Made by a program: the position numbers and the translations under genes | Source: Brumimicrobium sp964346075 | Lineage (GTDB): Bacteria; Bacteroidota; Bacteroidia; Flavobacteriales_D; Crocinitomicaceae | Reading direction: 5' to 3' | Assembly: GCA_964346075.1 (NCBI GenBank) | Contig: CAYFTH010000012.1 | Location: 1 to 40,432, forward strand | DNA: 40,432 nucleotides | In this document: one piece after another, positions 32,934 to 40,432 of the stretch | How the letters are laid out: every line of letters starts with the position of its first letter | How positions within the stretch are numbered: position 1 is the first letter of the stretch | The notes under the pieces: model-generated | Told to the model about the DNA's origin: nothing | The model's database searches: none | The model's input: only the letters and a program-made list of their open reading frames with translations

Positions 32934-34379
32934 ATGAAAGAAAATTACGAAGCGGTAATAGGACTGGAAGTGCATGCCCAAATGTTGACGCGTACGAAGG
33001 CGTATTCTAATGATATCAATGAATATGGAGCCCGGCCGAACACGAACGTAAGTGCTGTTTCTCTTGGTCACCCGGGAACGTTACCCCGTATGAATAAAAA
33101 GACCATTGAATATGCTATAAAACTTGGTTTAGCGCTCAATTGCGAAATTGCAGAACATCAACATTTTGCCCGCAAGAATTATTTTTATCCAGATCTTCCC
33201 AAAGGATATCAAATCACTCAGGATACGACACCTATATGCATTAATGGTCACATTGATCTCAAAATGAAGGATCAACAAGTCAAACACGTCGGCATTACGC
33301 GCATACACATGGAGGAAGATTCCGGAAAGAGTATTCACGATGTGGATGTTCACGATTCACTTGTCGACTTGAATAGAGCGGGTACTCCTTTGTTGGAAAT
33401 TGTAACGGAACCCGATTTGCGATCAGGTGATGAAGCCTATACTTATTTGACTGAAATTCGACAGTTGGTTCGCTATCTTGATATATGTGACGGAAATATG
33501 GAGGAAGGTTCGCTTCGTTGTGATGCCAATGTTTCTGTTCGCAAAAAGGGAACTCAAGCATTTGGAACGAAAGTAGAGGTAAAAAATATGAACTCCATAC
33601 GAAATGTTCAGCGGGCGATAAATTATGAGATCGAGCGTCAGATTGAAATGGTTGAAAATCAAGAAGAAATTGCGCAGGAAACGCGTTCTTTTGATGCTGT
33701 GAATATGCGGACGATTGCTATGCGTACCAAAGAAGCAGCCAATGATTACCGATATTTTCCTGAACCTGATTTGCAGCCTTTACACGTTACGCAAGAAGAT
33801 ATAGAATCGGTTCGTAAAGCAATGCCCGTCTTGCCTAATGCATTATTTGAAATTTACACCAATTCATTGAACCTGTCGGAATATGACGCATCTAATATTA
33901 TCGCTTCTAAACCAATGGCGATGTATTTTGAAGCGCTGCGATTACATACATCCAATTATAAATCTGCAGCCAATTGGATGAACGGTGAAGTACGTTCTTA
34001 CCTGAATCAGCAAGGAAAAACGATTGAGGAATTCCCCTTAGAACCACAGCAAATTGCAGAATTAATTGGTCTGATTGATGAGGGCGTTATCTCAAATTCA
34101 CTAGCTACACAAAAGGTGTTTCCTAAAATGCTGGAGAAAACAGCTGCTTCTGCCCGTACAATAGCGGAAGAAAATAATCTTATTCAAGATTCTGATGAAG
34201 ACTCAATTGCATCCACAGTTGAAGACGTATTAAAGCAACATCAGGATGAAGTTGATCGTTATAGAAATGGAGAAAAGCAGTTGGTTGGTTTCTTTATGGG
34301 ACAAGTGATGAAAAAGTCAGGTGGAAAAGTTGACCCAAAGGCTGCAAATAAGATGATTAGAAAAAAATTAGAAAAATGA
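32934..34379 (+). CDS. gatB: Aspartyl/glutamyl-tRNA(Asn/Gln) amidotransferase subunit B
   Basis: GatB is the kinase/tRNA-binding subunit that, with GatA and GatC, converts misacylated Glu-tRNA(Gln) and Asp-tRNA(Asn) to the amide form. The 481-residue product starts YEAVIGLEVHAQ, carries PGTLPRMN, FARKNYFYPDLPKGYQ and EEDSGKSIHD, and ends with the helical YqeY-like tail (DPKAANKMIRKKL). I chose the ATG at 32934, with AAGGA 10 bases before it, over a GTG at 32913. Its TGA overlaps the ATG of the following gene (ATGA at 34376-34379). gatA and gatC are not in the window. Confidence 0.95.
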   Translation: MKENYEAVIGLEVHAQMLTRTKAYSNDINEYGARPNTNVSAVSLGHPGTLPRMNKKTIEYAIKLGLALNCEIAEHQHFARKNYFYPDLPKGYQITQDTTPICINGHIDLKMKDQQVKHVGITRIHMEEDSGKSIHDVDVHDSLVDLNRAGTPLLEIVTEPDLRSGDEAYTYLTEIRQLVRYLDICDGNMEEGSLRCDANVSVRKKGTQAFGTKVEVKNMNSIRNVQRAINYEIERQIEMVENQEEIAQETRSFDAVNMRTIAMRTKEAANDYRYFPEPDLQPLHVTQEDIESVRKAMPVLPNALFEIYTNSLNLSEYDASNIIASKPMAMYFEALRLHTSNYKSAANWMNGEVRSYLNQQGKTIEEFPLEPQQIAELIGLIDEGVISNSLATQKVFPKMLEKTAASARTIAEENNLIQDSDEDSIASTVEDVLKQHQDEVDRYRNGEKQLVGFFMGQVMKKSGGKVDPKAANKMIRKKLEK

Positions 34380-35617
34380 AATCAGTTATAAGCATATTAT
34401 TTTTAACGCTATTTTTAGTTGCTTGTGGTGAAGAATATACGCCAGATCAACGAAAAACGGATAAGACATCGGAAGAAGCCGCAACACCTTCATCGGATGA
34501 TCAGAAGTTTCGAAAAGATCCGAATCTGGATCCAAATGTAGTCGTTGCTGGTCAGATTGAAGGAGGTGCTAAGACGCCGCTCATCGTAGAAGCCAATACG
34601 AATCAGGGAGCTGTGATTATTGCCAAAGGCAACACAGATGAGCAAGGTAAGTTTCGCATACAGGGAAATATTGAAGATTTTGGACTGTATCAACTGCGTA
34701 TCGAAGAAAATGTTCCCAAGGGTCAGGAACCCCGAGTTGTTCCGATGACATTAGTGCCTGATGATTCTGTCTATATTGATTTAACGTTTAATAATTTCAA
34801 TCAGTCGGCGCACTATTCCGGAACAGAGTGGTCGAAACCTTTAAACCGCTACATGAAGGAAATGCGCACGTTTGTGGATTGGCAGAAGTCCATTGAAAAT
34901 CCTCGTCAATACGATCAACAAAAGCTGATGAAAATGGTCATGAAACAAAAAAAGCCGATGGATGATTTTATTGTCAACTTCATTGAGGATCAACCTGCTA
35001 ACCCAGTAAATATATTGTTAATGACCAATTTAATGCCCATGATGGGGTATGAAAACTACGACGAAGCACAACTGGAAGTTCTTCAGAAAATGTACCGTGC
35101 CTACGAAGAAGAATACCCTGAACATCCAATGACCAATCAGGTAGGCAAGCAAGTAACTCAAGTAGAAAACGATTTAAAAGAGTTTAAGTCGTTCAATGAA
35201 GAAAAGATTGCACCTGAAATAGCCATGGAAAATCCACAGGGTGAAACCATGAAATTATCAGATCTTAAAGGAAAGTATGTGCTGATCGACTTTTGGGCTT
35301 CCTGGTGTGGACCTTGTCGGAAAGAAAATCCAAATGTTGTGCGTCTCTACAACAAATATAAAGATGAAAATTTTGAGATATTCAGTGTTTCTTTAGATAA
35401 AAATAAAGAAAAATGGAAGCGCGCTATTAAGGCGGATGGTCTCGTCTGGAATTATCACGTCAGTGATCTGAAAGGATGGGAATCAGATGTTGTGAGTACA
35501 TACCAGTTTCGTGGAATACCGCACACTGTGATGGTTGATCCTGAAGGGAAAATTATTGCAACGAAATTGAGAGGACCCTCTTTGGAACAAAAATTGAAAG
35601 AACTTTTCGGAAAATAA
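34376..35617 (+). CDS. TlpA-like thiol-disulfide lipoprotein (DUF4369 N-terminal type), copy 1
   Basis: A 413-residue lipoprotein: signal MKSVISILFLTLFLVAC with lipidation at C17, then an acidic/Ser-rich linker, a beta-sandwich (about 55-150, DUF4369-like), a helical spacer and a C-terminal TlpA/ResA thioredoxin domain with WCGPC (C311 and C314). Such proteins reduce or exchange disulfides in the periplasm. The start overlaps the gatB stop by four bases. It is a paralogue of the next gene: DFWASWCGPC and ENPNVV are shared, as is FSVSLDxNKEKWK, so the pair arose by duplication. Confidence 0.9.
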   Translation: MKSVISILFLTLFLVACGEEYTPDQRKTDKTSEEAATPSSDDQKFRKDPNLDPNVVVAGQIEGGAKTPLIVEANTNQGAVIIAKGNTDEQGKFRIQGNIEDFGLYQLRIEENVPKGQEPRVVPMTLVPDDSVYIDLTFNNFNQSAHYSGTEWSKPLNRYMKEMRTFVDWQKSIENPRQYDQQKLMKMVMKQKKPMDDFIVNFIEDQPANPVNILLMTNLMPMMGYENYDEAQLEVLQKMYRAYEEEYPEHPMTNQVGKQVTQVENDLKEFKSFNEEKIAPEIAMENPQGETMKLSDLKGKYVLIDFWASWCGPCRKENPNVVRLYNKYKDENFEIFSVSLDKNKEKWKRAIKADGLVWNYHVSDLKGWESDVVSTYQFRGIPHTVMVDPEGKIIATKLRGPSLEQKLKELFGK

Positions 35618-35623
35618 TAGTCT

Positions 35624-36733
35624 ATGCGATATTTACTTTTTAGTTTTATATGTTTTGGTTTTACGTTGAACGCACAGCAGTTTGAAGTCGTTCTCAAGGG
35701 ACAGATTTTTAATGCACCTTCTAATGAAGTGAAGGTAGTGCAGAATAAAGGAGATAACAAGGACACCATTATTGATAGAATAGCCTTTGATGAAAAAGGA
35801 AATTTCGACCAAAGTATCACCTTGAATGATCCTGATTATTATGCACTTCAATTAGATGGTGAACAAAAGATTAATCTCGTACTTCGTAGAAATGATACGG
35901 TGGAGATTTATGGAGACGGAAAACAGCTTTTTCTTCACTCAAACATTGTTGGTTCTCCGGCTTCTGCCGATTTAAATGAATTTTTACGCTATAATTATCA
36001 GTATAAAAAAGAGTTGGATTCTGCGAATCAATATTTGCGCGAGAATCAAGATAAAAAGAAAGAAATCCAGCAAGCTTTTCAAACTACGTTCAAAGCTTTT
36101 CAAGGTAAAAAGAAGCGTTTCATTGGAAAGCATCCCAATTCTCCGGCCCTCATAGCCGTATTACCAGCACTTGACGTAAAGAACGAATTTCCGCTCTATG
36201 AGAAAATTGTTAATGGCCTGGAAGAAGGGTTTGGAGAAAGTCCGACGGTTCAGCGTCTCGTCAGTGAATTTGATGAAAATAAAAAGAGAATGAAGGCGCG
36301 ACAGCCTATTGCAGCTGGTAGTGATGCAAAAGAAATAACGTTGCCAAATCCTGATGGGGATACCCTTCGCCTTTCAGATTATGAGGGTAAGGTTGTTTTG
36401 CTTGATTTTTGGGCCTCTTGGTGTGGACCTTGTCGAAGAGAAAATCCCAATGTAGTTAAGCTCTATGATAAGTATCACGAACAAGGATTCGAAGTTTTTT
36501 CAGTCTCTTTGGATCGCAACAAGGAAAAATGGAAGGCTGCTATAGAAAAAGATGATTTAAAATGGGAAGCTCACGTCTCGGATTTAAAATATTTCAATTC
36601 TAGAGCCGCTCAAAAATATAATGTGTCATCCATTCCTTTTACAGTGCTAATCGATCGTGAGGGAAAGGTCATTGCTACGCGATTGCGCGGAGAAGCATTG
36701 GAAATGAAGTTGGAAGAACTTTTCAATGATTAG
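35624..36733 (+). CDS. TlpA-like thiol-disulfide exported protein, copy 2
   Basis: A 369-residue paralogue of the previous gene, but with a signal peptidase I signal (MRYLLFSFICFGFTLNAQ) instead of a lipobox, so it should be soluble in the periplasm. The order is a DUF4369-like beta domain (about 20-115), a helical spacer (about 120-220) and a TlpA domain with WCGPC at C267 and C270. The cis-proline loop is SSIPFTVLID. It begins 6 bases after copy 1 and ends 8 bases before lpxH. Confidence 0.9.
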   Translation: MRYLLFSFICFGFTLNAQQFEVVLKGQIFNAPSNEVKVVQNKGDNKDTIIDRIAFDEKGNFDQSITLNDPDYYALQLDGEQKINLVLRRNDTVEIYGDGKQLFLHSNIVGSPASADLNEFLRYNYQYKKELDSANQYLRENQDKKKEIQQAFQTTFKAFQGKKKRFIGKHPNSPALIAVLPALDVKNEFPLYEKIVNGLEEGFGESPTVQRLVSEFDENKKRMKARQPIAAGSDAKEITLPNPDGDTLRLSDYEGKVVLLDFWASWCGPCRRENPNVVKLYDKYHEQGFEVFSVSLDRNKEKWKAAIEKDDLKWEAHVSDLKYFNSRAAQKYNVSSIPFTVLIDREGKVIATRLRGEALEMKLEELFND

Positions 36734-36741
36734 AGAGCGAT

Positions 36742-37530
36742 ATGGGGCATGAAAGAAAGCATATATATTTTGCCTCAGATTTTCATTTGGGCGCACCCAA
36801 CGCCCAAGAGAGCAGGAAACGTGAAAAACGTATTGTCAGTTGGCTGAAGTCCATACAATCCACCGCCAAAGCCATCTATCTCGTTGGCGATATATTTGAT
36901 TTCTGGTTCGAATACAAGGAAGCGATTCCTAAAGGTTTTGTTCGTATTCAAGGCGCAATAGCTGAACTCGTTGATGATGGTGTAGAAGTTCATTTTTTTA
37001 CCGGGAATCACGACATGTGGATGTTTGATTATTTTGAATCTGAGATAGGTGTGACCATTCATCGAGAACCAATCAGTATTAAAGCACAGGGTAAAGAGCT
37101 TTTTATAGCTCACGGTGATGGACTAGGACCCGGGGATCGTGGCTATAAATTCATCAAGCGTATTTTTTCGAATCGCTTTTTTCAATGGTGTTTTGCGCGA
37201 CTTCATCCCAATTTTGGTATTTCCGTAGCTAATTTTTCTTCGAGAAAAAGCAGGGCAGCTACTGGAGGTGATGATGAAGTATTTCTGGGTGAAAAAAATG
37301 AATGGCTCGTACAATACGCACAATCTATTCTGAAAGAGCAACATTTCGACTATCTTATATTTGGCCATCGCCACTTACCTTTGCGTATAAAGGTTGGTGT
37401 AGAAAGTTTTTATTATAACCTGGGCGACTGGTTAAAATACAACACGTATGGGGTGTTGAGTGATGGGCAATTCAAATTAAAGTCGTTTCCATCCAACGAA
37501 TTATTCGATTTTGACGTCATCCAAAAGTAA
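36742..37530 (+). CDS. lpxH: UDP-2,3-diacylglucosamine diphosphatase
   Basis: LpxH cuts UDP-2,3-diacylglucosamine to lipid X (2,3-diacylglucosamine-1-phosphate) and UMP. The 262-residue product is a calcineurin-like phosphoesterase with all metal motifs in order: DFHLG, GDIFDFW, GNHDMW, AHGDGLG and FGHRHLP. The extended C-terminal cap region is typical of Bacteroidota LpxH. Its product feeds LpxB (encoded at 5.0 kb), and LpxK, at the start of the same operon, acts next. Start ATG at 36742, eight bases after the TlpA-like gene. Confidence 0.95.
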   Translation: MGHERKHIYFASDFHLGAPNAQESRKREKRIVSWLKSIQSTAKAIYLVGDIFDFWFEYKEAIPKGFVRIQGAIAELVDDGVEVHFFTGNHDMWMFDYFESEIGVTIHREPISIKAQGKELFIAHGDGLGPGDRGYKFIKRIFSNRFFQWCFARLHPNFGISVANFSSRKSRAATGGDDEVFLGEKNEWLVQYAQSILKEQHFDYLIFGHRHLPLRIKVGVESFYYNLGDWLKYNTYGVLSDGQFKLKSFPSNELFDFDVIQK

Positions 37531-37620
37531 GAAATTCAAAATTTGTACTTAACTTTAGTCTATAAATTTAAATCTACGCAATTTAACTTGTTCAATTCGA
37601 ATAGCTAAAAAACATAAAAC

Positions 37621-39096
37621 ATGAAAAACTTATACCTGGTTGTACTATTGATGGTTCCGCTTGCTTTTTCTTCTATCACTCAAACCCAAAATTCAGCATA
37701 TACTGCAGTGGGTAAAGGGGTAGCTACGACATTTTTGACGGACTACCAAAGTTTAGGGATTAACAATTCCGCACTAGGATGGGGGACAGGGTATGAAGGA
37801 AAAAGGTTTACGATGGGAACATCTGAATTTTCCGTAGGTATGTCCAGTCCAACTCTAGATAAACAACGACTTCAAAATGCCTATCAAGCTATCATGAATC
37901 AAGTGAATGATAACAGCACGCCTTTCAATTACCAGCAACAAGTTGACGCAGCTCGCGATTATGCTGATGCGGGAATAGCGATCGATGCTAATTATAATTG
38001 GTTTGGAGCTTCTTTTCAAGACGATAAATTTGGAGGTATAGCTGTTTCTATTACTGAAAATTATAATTGGTATTCGCGCTTAAATCAACAAACTTCTGAT
38101 TTGGTTTTTCGTGGTCGTACATCGGGTTACTTTGATTCATTGGGTATCGCTATAAACGGAGATACATCGACAATAGCCAATTCACCGAATATATCTGACG
38201 ATACGCTGGCGGCCGTATACAAAGGATCTTCCAGTGATCCGGAATCGCTGAGCGGAATTACCAACGGTTCGCGCATCAAGTTTTCCTGGAACCGCTACTA
38301 CAATTTCGGATACGGAAGAAAATTATTTGGTCAAGATAGTACGTTTGCGCTCTATGCTGGAGTTGGAGGACGTTATATTCAGTCGATGGCTATGTTCGAT
38401 TTAGAATCAGACGGCAATGATATATCGGTCAACTCTGCTATTTCACCATTTTATGATATCAATTATGGAAATGGTTCTAACCAAAATAACGGAACATTAC
38501 CAGAGGCTGTTGGTAAAGGTTACGGAGTAGACCTATCCGCAAGTATGATCTTGTTGGGTAAGATTCGATTGGCCGCTTCTGTCAACAATATTGGTAATGT
38601 GACGTATAAGCAAAATGTATATAGTGTGCGCGACACAACAGTTGCAGAAATGACGATGCCTGGCTTAGAAGATGCTAATATACCAGAAGCCATGAACGCC
38701 CTCAATGAGGATGGTGGATTGCTCAACCTTGTGGGGGAAGAAGAAATTGTTGTCAGTAATGCTGCGAACTTGCGTTTGGGGGGAAGTATCAACTTCAACG
38801 ATAAAGTGCATGTAGGAGTGGATGTCGTGGCTCCTTTTAATCGCGAAAACCCAGGTAGTTTGCAAAATCCTGTTTACGCTGTGGGAGGTGATACTCGACC
38901 TGTGGAGTGGTTACAACTCAGTGCTGGCTATTACGGCGGAGGTGTTTACGCCCACAATATTCCTGTAGGGATTAACTTTATTCTTGGAGGTGGACGCTAT
39001 GAAGTAGGGGTCTCCTCTAGAGATGCACTTTCCTTTTTCATGGATGATGCGACGAGCTTATCAGCAGCCTTCGGCTTTGCACGCTTCCGTTTTTAA
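37621..39096 (+). CDS. Outer-membrane beta-barrel-like protein (DUF5723-type)
   Basis: A 491-residue exported protein with a signal peptide (MKNLYLVVLLMVPLAFSSITQTQ). The rest is a series of amphipathic beta-strands rich in Gly, Asn and Tyr with aromatic girdle residues, ending FGFARFRF, i.e. with a terminal Phe as in outer-membrane barrels. GYGRKLFGQDSTFALYAGVGGRY and NLRLGGSINFNDKVHVGVDV are typical strands. It resembles exported barrel proteins that I recall as DUF5723; I hold this loosely. It lies 90 bases after lpxH with a possible TAACTTTA -7-like element at 37550-37557, so it may be transcribed separately. No T9SS tail. Confidence 0.75.
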   Translation: MKNLYLVVLLMVPLAFSSITQTQNSAYTAVGKGVATTFLTDYQSLGINNSALGWGTGYEGKRFTMGTSEFSVGMSSPTLDKQRLQNAYQAIMNQVNDNSTPFNYQQQVDAARDYADAGIAIDANYNWFGASFQDDKFGGIAVSITENYNWYSRLNQQTSDLVFRGRTSGYFDSLGIAINGDTSTIANSPNISDDTLAAVYKGSSSDPESLSGITNGSRIKFSWNRYYNFGYGRKLFGQDSTFALYAGVGGRYIQSMAMFDLESDGNDISVNSAISPFYDINYGNGSNQNNGTLPEAVGKGYGVDLSASMILLGKIRLAASVNNIGNVTYKQNVYSVRDTTVAEMTMPGLEDANIPEAMNALNEDGGLLNLVGEEEIVVSNAANLRLGGSINFNDKVHVGVDVVAPFNRENPGSLQNPVYAVGGDTRPVEWLQLSAGYYGGGVYAHNIPVGINFILGGGRYEVGVSSRDALSFFMDDATSLSAAFGFARFRF

Positions 39097-39228
39097 TCCA
39101 GTGATTCCTGGGATTGAAAGACTCGTTCTTGATTAAACGACGCGTTGAGTCCAACCCTTTTGATGGTTCAAACGTGATAGTAATAGCGGCCGCTGAATGG
39201 TCGATGTCAAAAGCATTCAAAAACGAGT

Positions 39229-39312
39229 ATGGTCTTTTTCTTGTTCTTTCTTCTTGTAATTATGATCGCTGGTTGGATCTTAAGGCGCATAGAGAAAAAG
39301 CGGCTTCCTTGA
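39229..39312 (+). CDS. Possible 27-residue single-pass membrane peptide
   Basis: A short frame encodes MVFFLFFLLVIMIAG followed by WILRRIEKKRLP and a TGA stop: one hydrophobic helix with a strongly basic C-terminus. The frame is preceded by a stop at 39184-39186 and has no other ATG. Nothing else explains the 223-base gap between the barrel gene and the convergent exonuclease gene. It may be chance, since T-rich stretches readily give hydrophobic short frames. Confidence 0.25.
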   Translation: MVFFLFFLLVIMIAGWILRRIEKKRLP

Positions 39313-39319
39313 CGTTCAA

Positions 39320-40432
39320 TTAAAATTTTCGAACTTCCCTGTATTTTCCCATGCGCAACATGCGTTGAATGATCATACGATCATCTTTAGCCTCAGATGT
39401 AAGCGTCACCGCCGACTTCCACGATTCAATTGATCCGTCGTCATATTGCTTGTTAATAAATCCATAGCCTCTATAGGTTCCACGCTCTACTAGTATCACA
39501 CTAATTTCACCTTCTTTTCTGCCACGGTCGATAATGAAGAAATTATCCAGTTCAAAGTGTAAGGCTTCCAGTAATTGATTGACTCGCTCATTGTAGCTAT
39601 CAGGAGATTCTTCACCAACACAGGCTCCGTAACACTGTTTTGTATGATATTGGAAACAAGCACCTCGGGAGGGGTATAAACCCAACAATTTTTGACAAAG
39701 TTCATACTTCTCAAAAACGTAGTACAGAAATCGCTGTGCCTCCTTTTTACCGCTGAATGTTGTAAAAGGTAATTCTTCTTTGCGTTTCACATGGTCTACA
39801 TGCAGGTGCAGATAATCATTGCCATCTTTGAAAGCATACAGTCCAAAAGGAAACTTGTCTTTACGCAACGCACGATTATAACGAGGTTGATACTTCTTGA
39901 TGAGCGTTGATTCTCTTAAGAGAGAAATGACTTCTGAACCGAGAAGTTCAAATTGAATATCCGCAATTTCCTCTCGCATGCGTATCGCCTTTTTAGAACT
40001 ATTGTTTTTTAAATGTTGCTTGACACGATTTTGAATGTTGCTGCTTTTTCCGATATAAATGAGCTCGTGCTCGGAGGAGTAAAATTTGTAGACACCCGTT
40101 TTTTTGGGAAGTTCATCAATTACGCTGATATCCAGTCCGGGGTGTAATGACTTCGGTTGTATGTCACTTTGATGAAAAGATATGAGATTGTTAGAATCTT
40201 GTTCCATGAGATGATGGAACAGGTGTACCGTGGCAAGAGCGTCTCCTTTTGCGCGGTGTCTGTTTTCGAGATGGATCCTTAGGGCATTGGTGAGCTTGCC
40301 AAGGCTATAAGAACTGTGTCCCGGAATTACATAGCGCGACGACCGGACGGTACACAAATGCGTCGAACGAAAATCATAACCAAGCGATTTATATTCATGT
40401 CTGAGAACATTATAGTCGAAACCCACATTATG
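39320..40432 (-). CDS. DnaQ-like exonuclease fused to UvrC-like GIY-YIG domain (5' partial)
   Basis: The visible part (about 370 residues) lacks its N-terminus because the gene runs off the window's right edge. It begins in the exonuclease II motif (HNVGFDYNVL) and continues to the exonuclease III motif HRAKGDALATVHLF, the DEDDh catalytic pattern. A GIY-YIG nuclease domain follows (KTGVYKFYSSEHELIYIGKSSNIQNRVKQHL, with R and later E catalytic residues), then a UvrC/Cho-like region with four cysteines (CQKLLGLYPSRGACFQYHTKQCYGAC). Such fusions are known in Bacteroidota and actinobacteria and are probably DNA repair nucleases. The stop TAA is at 39320-39322. Convergent with the barrel gene. Confidence 0.92.
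   Translation of the reverse strand, partial: HNVGFDYNVLRHEYKSLGYDFRSTHLCTVRSSRYVIPGHSSYSLGKLTNALRIHLENRHRAKGDALATVHLFHHLMEQDSNNLISFHQSDIQPKSLHPGLDISVIDELPKKTGVYKFYSSEHELIYIGKSSNIQNRVKQHLKNNSSKKAIRMREEIADIQFELLGSEVISLLRESTLIKKYQPRYNRALRKDKFPFGLYAFKDGNDYLHLHVDHVKRKEELPFTTFSGKKEAQRFLYYVFEKYELCQKLLGLYPSRGACFQYHTKQCYGACVGEESPDSYNERVNQLLEALHFELDNFFIIDRGRKEGEISVILVERGTYRGYGFINKQYDDGSIESWKSAVTLTSEAKDDRMIIQRMLRMGKYREVRKF

Noticed and set aside
39114..39323. 69-codon plus-strand frame after the barrel gene
   Set aside because: Composition looks random, it has no plausible promoter or conserved pattern and overlaps the stop region of the convergent nuclease gene.
1..40432. tRNA, rRNA, CRISPR arrays, insertion sequences, prophage or defence islands
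   Set aside because: All gaps between genes were read on both strands; no cloverleaf, regular repeat-spacer pattern, transposase or integrase motif was seen.

Overview
The window looks like chromosomal core sequence from a member of the Bacteroidota, most likely Flavobacteriales (a Cryomorphaceae/Crocinitomicaceae-like lineage is my guess). The evidence is low GC by eye, exported proteins with short hydrophobic signal peptides ending in A-Q or S-Q, a subtilase with PKD modules and a type IX secretion (T9SS) C-terminal tail, lipid A genes using LpxH, OxyR/AhpC of Bacteroidota type, and promoter-like TTG...TAnnTTTG elements. I see no tRNA, rRNA, CRISPR array, transposase, integrase or prophage gene. 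No gap between genes exceeds about 270 bases.

Layout. (1) 61-3741, minus strand: a complete-looking operon with a promoter at 3711-3741, then DinB-like protein, NlpC/P60 peptidase, NAD-dependent sugar epimerase, glyA (the last two overlap by 4 bases) and a strong terminator. (2) 3953-7517, plus strand: surE, a small membrane protein, lpxB (start overlaps the previous stop by 1 base), a SpoIID/LytB-domain exported protein and a terminator. A coiled-coil small protein follows at 7651. (3) 7995-9884 recQ (minus), 10035-11105 ilvE (plus) with a small lipoprotein behind it. (4) 11549-14424: three exported proteins of unknown function. (5) 14427-18231, minus: a lipoprotein form of isoaspartyl peptidase, then the operon efp, a double alpha/beta-hydrolase fusion and a third alpha/beta-hydrolase. 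(6) 18334-22040, minus: hemN and a CcoI/FixI-type copper P-type ATPase. (7) 22146-25400: a peroxide-response locus, with oxyR and mscS on minus and, divergently, peroxiredoxin, thioredoxin and a small conserved protein on plus. (8) 25467-28643: secreted T9SS subtilase, then a small Cys-containing protein bounded by two terminators. (9) 29167-30955, minus: gcvT and a GNAT acetyltransferase. (10) 31068-37530, plus: a tightly packed run lpxK, purine nucleoside phosphorylase, gatB, two TlpA-like thiol-disulfide proteins and lpxH, followed by an outer-membrane barrel-like protein. (11) 39320 to the window end, minus: a DnaQ exonuclease fused to a UvrC-like GIY-YIG domain, cut by the window edge.

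How the genes connect. lpxB, lpxH and lpxK give three steps of lipid A synthesis in two operons. glyA and gcvT both belong to glycine/one-carbon metabolism but are unlinked here. OxyR keeps both redox cysteines and faces the peroxiredoxin-thioredoxin pair across a control region with two inverted repeats, so that unit is probably an autonomous peroxide sensor and detoxifier. I found no clear wholly new system. The most unusual items are the double hydrolase fusion beside efp, the small protein coupled to the peroxiredoxin-thioredoxin operon, the Asp at the base-specificity position of the nucleoside phosphorylase, and the group of unassigned exported proteins at 11.5-14.4 kb.
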